Positions 1 to 5,174 of a stretch of DNA of 7,805 nt are shown one piece after another (the first letter of the stretch is position 1; the number at the start of each line of letters is the position of its first letter). Origin of the DNA: an uncultured Collinsella sp. (GTDB lineage Bacteria; Actinomycetota; Coriobacteriia; Coriobacteriales; Coriobacteriaceae); assembly GCA_900540905.1 (NCBI GenBank), contig UQHR01000055.1, forward strand, positions 1-7,805. The letters are read 5' to 3'. The position numbers were made by a program, and so were the translations under genes. The notes under the pieces were generated by a model. That model did not search any database. It was not told where the DNA came from and saw only the letters and a list, made by a program, of their open reading frames with translations.

Positions 1-1385
1 TTGGACAGGTCGAGCGCGGAGTGGACCGGGCGCGGTGCGATGGGGCCGGCGGCGCCGCCGTAGTAGTCGGCGGTGCTGACCGGCACGACCCTGTCGCCGT
101 TGCCGTTGGCGACCTCGAAGACGGCGCGGGCGATGTCCGCCCAGCTCTTCACGGCGCCGGAGCCGGTGCAGTCGTAGGTGCCGTAGGGGGCCATCGCGTC
201 CAAAACGTGGAAGATGGCGGCGGCCATGTCGCGCGTGAAGGTCAGGCGTCCCAGCTGGTCGTCCACGACGGTGACCTGCGTGAGCCCGTCCTCGGGGTCG
301 GCCACGCGGTCGGAGAGCCCCTTCATGGTCTTCACGAAGTTGTGGCCCTCGCCGATGACCCAGCTGGAGCGCATGATGTAGTGGCGGGGGCACCCGGCCA
401 CGGCGATGTCGCCCGCGGCCTTGGTCTGGCCGTAGACGGAAAGCGGGCTGAGGGGCTCCTCCTCGTCGTGCACCTCGGCGGTTCCGTCGAAGACGTAGTC
501 GGAGGAGACGTGCACGAGCGTGATGCCGTGCCCGGCGCAGGTGCGGGCGAGGAGCGCCGGCCCGGTCGCGTTGGCCTTCCAGGCGATGACGCGGCCCTCG
601 GGGGTCTCCGCTTTATCCACGGCCGTGTAGGCGCCGCAGTTGATCACGGTGCCGTAGAGCGACCAGTCGTACTGTGTGTAGGCGTCCGGGTCGGACATGT
701 CGAAGGTGTCGATGTCGCAGAAGTCGAAGTCCTTGGCGACGCCGCGCTCCTCCGCCAGCGCGCGGACCGCGTGGCCCAGCTGGCCGTTGCAGCCGGTGAC
801 GAGGGTGCGCCTGGGAGCCATGGGGACGACGTCCTTCAGCATCGGGTGGTTGAGGTCGGCCTCGGAGACGGTGGCCTCGGCCAGCGGGATCGGCCACTCG
901 ATGGCGAGCTCGGGGTCGGCGAGGTTCACGAAGGTGTAGGTCCTCTTGAGCTCCAGCGACCAGTGGGCGTCCACCAGGTAGGTGTAGGCGGTGCCGTCCT
1001 CCAGGGCCTGGAAGGAGTTGCCCACGCCGCGCGGGACGTAGATGGCCTTGGACGGGTCGAGCGCGCAGGTGAACACCTTCCCGTAGGTCTCGCTGCCCTC
1101 GCGCAGGTCCACCCAGGCGCCGAAGACCGAGCCGCGCGCCACGGAGATGAACTTGTCCCAGGGCTCGGCGTGGATGCCGCGGGTGACGCCGCGGCTGTCG
1201 TTGTAGGAGATGTTGTTCTGGACGATGCGGAGGTCCGGGATGCCCAGCGCGCACATCTTGGCGCGCTGCCAGTTCTCCTTGAACCAGCCGCGCGAGTCGC
1301 CGTGGACGGCGAGGTCGACTACCTTGAGGCCCTCGATGCCGGTCTCGGCGACGGAGAGGTCCTTCTCGAATGCGATGTCAGCCAT
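1..1385 (-). CDS. rmlCD: Bifunctional dTDP-4-dehydrorhamnose 3,5-epimerase / dTDP-4-dehydrorhamnose reductase (RmlC-RmlD fusion), C-terminus cut by window
   Basis: This cytoplasmic fusion catalyses the last two steps of dTDP-L-rhamnose synthesis: 3,5-epimerisation of dTDP-4-keto-6-deoxyglucose, then NADPH-dependent reduction. Reading from ATG at 1385, 461 residues are visible. Residues 1 to about 185 are RmlC-like: GVTRGIH with the probable catalytic base H72, and the cupin strand PRGVGNSFQ at 118-126. Residues about 192-461 are an RmlD short-chain dehydrogenase: nucleotide-binding TGCNGQLG (197-204), NCGAYTAVDKAE (249-260), SSDYVFDG (294-301), catalytic YGQTK with Y318 and K322, and DDQLGRLT near 375-382. 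The frame is open to the left edge, ending in ...RPVHSALDLS, which is close to the normal RmlD end, so probably only about 15-25 residues are missing. The start is supported by AGGAG at 1396-1400, 10 bases upstream. It follows rmlB on the same strand and is probably co-transcribed. The usual FAHGF histidine motif of stand-alone RmlC is replaced by VGNSF. Fused enzymes of this type are known in actinobacteria. Confidence 0.93.
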   Translation of the reverse strand, partial: MADIAFEKDLSVAETGIEGLKVVDLAVHGDSRGWFKENWQRAKMCALGIPDLRIVQNNISYNDSRGVTRGIHAEPWDKFISVARGSVFGAWVDLREGSETYGKVFTCALDPSKAIYVPRGVGNSFQALEDGTAYTYLVDAHWSLELKRTYTFVNLADPELAIEWPIPLAEATVSEADLNHPMLKDVVPMAPRRTLVTGCNGQLGHAVRALAEERGVAKDFDFCDIDTFDMSDPDAYTQYDWSLYGTVINCGAYTAVDKAETPEGRVIAWKANATGPALLARTCAGHGITLVHVSSDYVFDGTAEVHDEEEPLSPLSVYGQTKAAGDIAVAGCPRHYIMRSSWVIGEGHNFVKTMKGLSDRVADPEDGLTQVTVVDDQLGRLTFTRDMAAAIFHVLDAMAPYGTYDCTGSGAVKSWADIARAVFEVANGNGDRVVPVSTADYYGGAAGPIAPRPVHSALDLS

Positions 1386-1420
1386 GTGGGAAAAGCTCCT
1401 ATCGAAGAGGTTGGGAAACC

Positions 1421-1481
1421 GGGGCGCCCGCGCGGGGACGCAGGATCATCCCCATGCCCTGCGGCCCCGCGCGGGCGCCCC
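1421..1481 (-). repeat. Long GC-rich hairpin between rmlB and rmlCD
   Basis: A perfect 17-base inverted repeat made only of G and C (1421-1437 and 1465-1481) encloses 27 bases. These can pair further: 1439-1444 with 1458-1463 (six pairs), then 1447-1449 with 1454-1456 around a CCCC loop. It lies in the 121-base spacer after the rmlB stop and about 20 bases upstream of the rmlCD ribosome site on the minus strand. No run of T follows on either strand, so it is not a standard Rho-independent terminator. In the transcript it could attenuate transcription, or protect or process the mRNA between the two genes. The structure is seen directly; the role is inferred. Confidence 0.8.
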
Positions 1482-1506
1482 GCGGTGCGGTTCGCCGGGG
1501 TGCGGC

Positions 1507-2526
1507 CTACTGGCCCTGCGCCTTATACCTGGCCTCGGTGGCCTCCTTGGCCGGGCGCCACCAGGACTCGTTGGCGACGTACCAGTCGATGGTGGCCTTG
1601 AGGCCCCCGGCGAAGTCGGTGTGCGCCGGCCTCCAGCCCAGCTCGCGCTGGAGCTTCGTGCTGTCGATGGCGTAGCGGCGGTCGTGGCCGGGGCGGTCGG
1701 CGACCCAGTCGAAGTCCTCGGGGTCGCGTCCCATCGCCTCCAGGATCATGCGCAGCACGGTGATGTTGTTCTTCTCCCCGTCGGCTCCGATGAGGTAGGT
1801 CTCCCCCATCTCGCCCTTCGTGAGGATGTCCCAGACGGCCGAGGAGTGGTCCTCGGTGTGGATCCAGTCGCGGACGTTCTCGCCCTTCCCGTAGAGCTTG
1901 GGGCGGACGCCGTCGATGATGTTCGTGATCTGCCTGGGGATGAACTTCTCCACGTGCTGGTAGGGGCCGTAGTTGTTGGAGCAGTTGGAGATCGTGGTGC
2001 GCAGGCCGTAGGTGCGGGTCCAGGCGCGCACGAGCATGTCGGAGGACGCCTTGGTGCTCGAGTACGGGCTGCTCGGGTGATACGGCGTCTCCTCGGTGAA
2101 CTTCGCCGGGTCGTCGAGCGCCAGGTCGCCGTAGACCTCGTCGGTGGAGACGTGGTGGTAGCGGATGCCGTACTTGCGGACGGCCTCCAGCAGGCGGAAG
2201 GTGCCCTCCACGTTGGTGCGCAGGAACGGCTCGGGGTCGGCGATGGAGTTGTCGTTGTGGCTCTCTGCGGCGTAGTGCACGATGGCGTCGTGGCCCGGGA
2301 CGATCCTGTCCAGCAGCTCCGCGTCGCAGATGTCGCCCACGACGAGCTCCACGCGGTCCGACGGCAGCCCGGCGATGTTCTCGGGGTTGCCGGCGTAGGT
2401 CAGCTTGTCCAGGACGGTGACGTGGACGTCGGGGTGGTTGTTCACGACATAGTGCACGAAGTTGCTGCCGATGAAGCCGCAGCCGCCCGTGACGATGATG
2501 TTCTTAGGTTCAAAAATCTCAGACAT
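1507..2526 (-). CDS. rfbB: dTDP-glucose 4,6-dehydratase (RmlB)
   Basis: RmlB converts dTDP-glucose to dTDP-4-keto-6-deoxyglucose, the second step of dTDP-rhamnose synthesis, in the cytoplasm with bound NAD+. The protein is 339 residues, normal for the family. It is an extended short-chain dehydrogenase: TGGCGFIG (13-20) for NAD+, YAAESHND at 85-92, STDEVYGD (127-134) with the dehydratase pair D129/E130, catalytic YSSTK with Y155 and K159, NNYGPYQ (184-190), and RPGHDRRYAID (278-288). I chose ATG at 2526 because the upstream extension begins at a GTG (2589) with sequence unlike the family. The ribosome site before 2526 is weak (only TTGGAT nearby). The first nine or so codons are AT-rich and the body is strongly GC-rich, so the composition change falls inside the 5' end of the gene. 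No convincing promoter was seen in the 75 bases upstream; transcription may come through from the preceding pair. Confidence 0.96.
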   Translation of the reverse strand: MSEIFEPKNIIVTGGCGFIGSNFVHYVVNNHPDVHVTVLDKLTYAGNPENIAGLPSDRVELVVGDICDAELLDRIVPGHDAIVHYAAESHNDNSIADPEPFLRTNVEGTFRLLEAVRKYGIRYHHVSTDEVYGDLALDDPAKFTEETPYHPSSPYSSTKASSDMLVRAWTRTYGLRTTISNCSNNYGPYQHVEKFIPRQITNIIDGVRPKLYGKGENVRDWIHTEDHSSAVWDILTKGEMGETYLIGADGEKNNITVLRMILEAMGRDPEDFDWVADRPGHDRRYAIDSTKLQRELGWRPAHTDFAGGLKATIDWYVANESWWRPAKEATEARYKAQGQ

Positions 2527-2601
2527 GAAAATCCAATCTGAAGCAAGTACAGCTTCTTTAGTATGCCGCAGGAAGTGACGCCGCGGCACTATTCAACAAA
2601 A

Positions 2602-3576
2602 CTATCGGACATTTCGGCATGCGATAAGAGCCATGACCTTCGCAGAATTACTTCCCCTACAAAACGCCTCCGGAATGCAGTCTTTGTCGTACCGGAAGAC
2701 CGAATTCCCAGTTTTATCGCGTAAGTACTTATAGAAGAAGTCTTCCCAGCTTTTAAACTTCTCACTGTTTACAAAGGCTTCTGGGGTTTCCAAAACCGCC
2801 TTAACATCTAACCCTGAAATTACGCCAGAGCTCAGCAGAAGCCACTCGAATGACTCGGGAAGACAAACCGTAACAGTATCGCGATGAATGTCTTGCAGCT
2901 TAAGGACGCGGTCCGCATAGCACCCAAATGCCGCTCCGTCCGCGACAACAAACACGCGATCGTCGAAATGCTGATCCAACCAGCCCAAAATCGCGCTGTT
3001 CGTCATGGCCGAAGCACAGGTAAGCTCACTATCAGCGAAATGCCGTTCAAAGAACTGGAAACCAGACTTACTGTCCTCGCATAGAAGGATAGAAAAGTCC
3101 TGTTTTGGCGCCGATCGGGAAATAGCATAACGATGATTTCCGCGATCTTGATAAACAGGGACGAAAGAATGGTATTTTCCGCTCGTCTTAATCTTGTAAA
3201 TCTCATCCACGCTATACGGAAGATTGGGGAAATCAGCCCTTGAGATCAGCACGAAATAATTCGAGGAATACAGCACATGATGGGCAAACTCATCAGAATG
3301 GATCTCTTTTAAGCCCTCATCGACAAATACAATCGAGTCATGAACGGACGAAAGCTGGTTTCGCCAATCATAATCGGTCAGGGCGACACAGGGACAATCG
3401 CATTGCAAGGAGACACCCGACTGCTCGCCCGTTCGCATGTAGTCTGCGACCATGTCAAACAGTGTCGTCTTACCCGTGCCGCTATCGCCACGCACAATAG
3501 TGATGTTCCGCTTGATGGTAAATGTGTACTTAGTTCCCCTGCGGCGGGAAATCTTAACGAGATGCGAACCGTTCAT
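2602..3576 (-). CDS. P-loop NTPase with TOPRIM/DUF4435-like C-terminal half, unknown function
   Basis: A 324-residue soluble protein with no signal peptide or membrane segment. Residues 1 to about 135 form a small ATPase-like domain: Walker A GDSGTGKT (30-37) after the strand ITIVRG, a likely Walker B IVFVDE (82-87), and a strand FVLISRAD (108-115). The C-terminal half contains ILLCEDSKSGFQFF (163-176), VFVVADGAAFG (208-218) and VCLPESFEWLLL (237-248). The acidic E167/D168 and the DG pair at 213-214, each after a hydrophobic strand, recall TOPRIM or DUF4435-type folds, but this is a visual resemblance. I recall similar unnamed proteins in gut Firmicutes and Actinobacteria, some carried as 'translation initiation factor 2', a label nothing here supports. 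The ATG at 3576 has GTAGG (3585-3589) 8 bases upstream, overlapping the previous stop codon, so translation is probably coupled to the upstream DUF4869-like gene. Base composition is AT-richer than the flanking rml genes, suggesting acquisition by transfer. A nucleotide-driven nuclease or sensor is one possible function, unproven. Confidence 0.88.
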   Translation of the reverse strand: MNGSHLVKISRRRGTKYTFTIKRNITIVRGDSGTGKTTLFDMVADYMRTGEQSGVSLQCDCPCVALTDYDWRNQLSSVHDSIVFVDEGLKEIHSDEFAHHVLYSSNYFVLISRADFPNLPYSVDEIYKIKTSGKYHSFVPVYQDRGNHRYAISRSAPKQDFSILLCEDSKSGFQFFERHFADSELTCASAMTNSAILGWLDQHFDDRVFVVADGAAFGCYADRVLKLQDIHRDTVTVCLPESFEWLLLSSGVISGLDVKAVLETPEAFVNSEKFKSWEDFFYKYLRDKTGNSVFRYDKDCIPEAFCRGSNSAKVMALIACRNVR

Positions 3577-3585
3577 AAGCAGTAC

Positions 3586-4023
3586 CTACAGATACGGAAT
3601 CGACTCGTGAATCAATTCGGCCATGTTATGAACGATTCGGCCGCTATTCACGACTTTGATTTTAAAATCCTCGCGACCAAAGTCCATCACATGATAGAGA
3701 TTCACAACGAGCTTGCGGTCTTTCGCCATGTCAAGAATCCACTTGGCACAGTTGTCACCACAGGTAGAGGCGTTAAAAATATGCTTACGATCAAATCTCA
3801 TAAGCAGCAGCGTTTTCACGCCACCAGAAAGCTGGAGCGGGGAGATGGATCCAAGCACGGGGCTTTCGATGACGTTTTCGGAGACAACATCCGATCGATC
3901 GACATCTTTAATTATCGAGACTGCATAGGGATCCGTAATCCAAGTAGACCGGTAAGAGTTTTTGAAATATGTCGCTGTGTTGTAAATCGCTTCTGGCATA
4001 TCGCCAAAGTAGACGCTTAACAC
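3586..4023 (-). CDS. DUF4869-like small protein of unknown function
   Basis: This encodes 145 residues from the preferred GTG start at 4023, giving MLSVYFGDM at the N-terminus. That matches my recollection of DUF4869 proteins (short, about 150 residues, opening with a strand and YFGDM). Other conspicuous stretches are SPVLGSISPLQLSGGVKT (54-71), the Cys-containing FNASTCGDNCAKWIL (83-97, C88 and C92), NLYHVMDFG (108-116) and SGRIVHNMAEL (127-137). It looks like a compact alpha/beta cytoplasmic protein; no catalytic motif is recognisable. The start is chosen because GGGAG at 4029-4033 sits 5 bases before the GTG; the alternative TTG at 4035 would place that sequence inside the gene and adds four residues. 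It is the first gene of a pair with the P-loop NTPase, 9 bases away, and both are AT-richer than the rml genes around them. Family assignment is from memory and should be treated as probable; function is unknown. Confidence 0.83.
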   Translation of the reverse strand: MLSVYFGDMPEAIYNTATYFKNSYRSTWITDPYAVSIIKDVDRSDVVSENVIESPVLGSISPLQLSGGVKTLLLMRFDRKHIFNASTCGDNCAKWILDMAKDRKLVVNLYHVMDFGREDFKIKVVNSGRIVHNMAELIHESIPYL

Positions 4024-4028
4024 ATCCA

Positions 4029-4033
4029 CTCCC
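4029..4033 (-). promoter_or_regulatory. Shine-Dalgarno site selecting the GTG start of the DUF4869-like gene
   Basis: GGGAG on the minus strand lies 5 bases before the GTG at 4023. The reading frame extends four codons further to a TTG at 4035, but this purine-rich site favours the shorter form, which also begins at the expected first beta strand. Confidence 0.6.
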
Positions 4034-4034
4034 A

Positions 4035-4066
4035 ATCATATTGTCTTTATGGTCAACGTAATCATA
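4035..4066 (-). promoter_or_regulatory. Possible promoter elements for the two-gene cassette
   Basis: On the minus strand TATGATT occurs twice (4060-4066 and 4034-4040), each one base from the -10 consensus in its first six bases, and TTGACC (4051-4056) resembles a -35 box. However, TTGACC is only 10 bases from the second TATGAT, too close for a normal promoter, and neither TATGAT has a good -35 at 16-18 bases. A promoter is expected here because a terminator lies just upstream, but the exact elements are uncertain. Confidence 0.25.
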
Positions 4067-4071
4067 ACGAA

Positions 4072-4099
4072 AGGGGCCACCAGATAAACGGTGACCCCT
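4072..4099 (-). terminator. Likely Rho-independent terminator after rmlA
   Basis: Twenty bases beyond the rmlA stop codon, a 10-pair stem (AGGGGTCACC with GGTGGCCCCT on the minus strand, one G-U pair) closes an 8-base loop. It is followed by TTCGTTATGATT, a weak T-rich tail. It would separate rmlA transcription from the downstream cassette and rmlB. The tail is imperfect, so termination may be partial. Confidence 0.65.
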
Positions 4100-4118
4100 A
4101 AAAGAAAACAAGCTGGCG

Positions 4119-5018
4119 CTAGTACTCGCGCGGGCTGTTGACGATCTCGCCGGCGGCGACCTTCTTCAGGTGCTGCCCGTAGACCGACTTGCCGTAGGCC
4201 TTCGCGGCCTCCTCGAGCCCCTCGGTCGTGATCCAGCCGTTCTCCCAGGCGATCTCCTCGGGGACCGAGACCGGCAGGTCCTGGGAGTGCTCCACGGCGC
4301 GGACGAACTCCGCGGCCTCGTGCAGGCTCTCCATGGTGCCGGTGTCCAGCCACGCGTAGCCGCGGCCCAGGGTGACGACGGACAGCGTCCCCTCCTCCAG
4401 GTACATCTGGTTGAGCGTGGTGATCTCGAGCTCGCCGCGGGCCGACGGCTCCACCCTATGCGCCTTGGCGGCCACGTCGCCCGGGTAGAAGTACAGGCCG
4501 GTGACGGCGTAGGAGCTCTTGGGGCGCTCGGGCTTCTCCTCGATGGAGACGGCCCGGCCCTCGCGATCGAACTCCACGACGCCGAAGCGCTCGGGGTCGT
4601 CCACGTGGTAGCCGAAGACCGTGGCGCGGCCCGACTCGGCGTTCTGGACGGCGCGCGTCAGGTGGCGCGACAGGCCGTTGCCGTAGAAGATGTTGTCGCC
4701 CAGCACCAGGGCGCACGGCTCGCCGGCGATGAACTCCTCGCCGATGGTGAAGGCCTGCGCCAGGCCGTCCGGCGAGGGCTGCTCGGCGTAGGAGAGGTCC
4801 ACGCCGAAGCGCGAGCCGTCGCCCAGCAGGCGCTGGAAGTTGGGCAGGTCGGTCGGCGTGGAGATGACCAGGATGTCCTTGATGCCCGCCAGCATGAGCG
4901 TGGACAGCGGGTAGTAGATCATGGGCTTGTCGTAGACCGGCAGCAGCTGCTTGGAGGTCACGAGCGTGAGCGGGTACAGGCGCGTGCCGGACCCGCCGGC
5001 GAGGATGATGCCTTTCAT
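4119..5018 (-). CDS. rfbA: Glucose-1-phosphate thymidylyltransferase (RmlA)
   Basis: RmlA joins glucose-1-phosphate and dTTP to give dTDP-glucose and pyrophosphate, the first and normally feedback-controlled step of dTDP-rhamnose synthesis. The 299-residue protein has the usual length and motifs: nucleotide-binding LAGGSGTRLYPLT (6-18), KQLLPVYDKPMIYYPL (23-38), EQPSPDGLAQA (79-89), LGDNIFYG (106-113) with metal ligand D109, EEKPERPKSSYAVTG (160-174), GELEITTLN (195-203) and WLDTGT (223-228) with the second metal ligand D225. ATG at 5018 is chosen because it gives the canonical MKGIILAGG start and has GAGAGG (5025-5030) 6 bases upstream; a TTG at 5039 in frame would add seven unlikely residues. 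It is transcribed divergently from the glycosyltransferase. The gene is GC-rich like rmlB and rmlCD, but is separated from them by the AT-richer two-gene insert. Confidence 0.97.
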   Translation of the reverse strand: MKGIILAGGSGTRLYPLTLVTSKQLLPVYDKPMIYYPLSTLMLAGIKDILVISTPTDLPNFQRLLGDGSRFGVDLSYAEQPSPDGLAQAFTIGEEFIAGEPCALVLGDNIFYGNGLSRHLTRAVQNAESGRATVFGYHVDDPERFGVVEFDREGRAVSIEEKPERPKSSYAVTGLYFYPGDVAAKAHRVEPSARGELEITTLNQMYLEEGTLSVVTLGRGYAWLDTGTMESLHEAAEFVRAVEHSQDLPVSVPEEIAWENGWITTEGLEEAAKAYGKSVYGQHLKKVAAGEIVNSPREY

Positions 5019-5029
5019 AATAATCCTCT

Positions 5030-5042
5030 CGATTGACAATCG
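5030..5042. repeat. Short dyad in the rmlA leader
   Basis: CGATTG-A-CAATCG is a perfect 6-base inverted repeat around one base. It touches the rmlA ribosome site at 5025-5030. On the minus strand, flanking CTC and GAG could extend pairing into the ribosome site. It could be an operator or a weak leader hairpin; chance occurrence is also possible. Confidence 0.3.
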
Positions 5043-5082
5043 TTGAGCAAAAGCCGCTGATTACAGATGCATAGTTAATTAA

Positions 5083-5088
5083 ATTATA
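5083..5088 (-). promoter_or_regulatory. Probable -10 box of the rmlA promoter
   Basis: A perfect TATAAT on the minus strand lies 64 bases before the rmlA start, predicting a leader of roughly 55-60 bases. No good -35 hexamer is found 16-18 bases upstream (the region is GGGGAGG-like), so it may depend on an activator or be a weak promoter. It is followed by the palindrome TTAATTAA at 5075-5082. Confidence 0.5.
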
Positions 5089-5174
5089 CGCACCGGCAGC
5101 AACCTCCCCGTCTTCTTATTTAAATCGGACAGCAGAAACACGCAACTCTTTCTGCATTTCTAGCGAGGCAACAA

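Noticed and set aside
21..2541. Long plus-strand open frames (526 and 443 codons) opposite rmlCD and rmlB
   Set aside because: They are antisense to clearly recognised rml genes in very GC-rich DNA, where stop codons are scarce. Their translations are low-complexity Gly/Val/Asp/Arg-rich and show no domain.
2527..2589. Longer rmlB from GTG at 2589
   Set aside because: The 21 added residues are unlike any RmlB N-terminus and lie in AT-rich spacer; the ATG at 2526 gives a normal length.
3340..4020. Plus-strand open frame of 226 codons opposite the two-gene cassette
   Set aside because: It crosses both minus-strand genes, has no recognisable motif, and the minus-strand proteins have convincing motifs, ribosome sites and tight spacing.
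3908..4111. Minus-strand frame of 67 codons overlapping the start of the DUF4869-like gene
   Set aside because: It begins at a TTG before the terminator hairpin, reads through the hairpin, and its protein shows no family features.
2527..4118. Insertion sequence or integron-type boundaries around the cassette
   Set aside because: No transposase, terminal inverted repeats or flanking direct repeats longer than about five bases were found on inspection.
4170..5036. Plus-strand open frame of 288 codons opposite rmlA
   Set aside because: Antisense shadow of a canonical RmlA gene.
5019..5039. Longer rmlA from TTG at 5039
   Set aside because: MKGIILAGG at 5018 is the canonical start and has a good ribosome site that the longer form would translate through.
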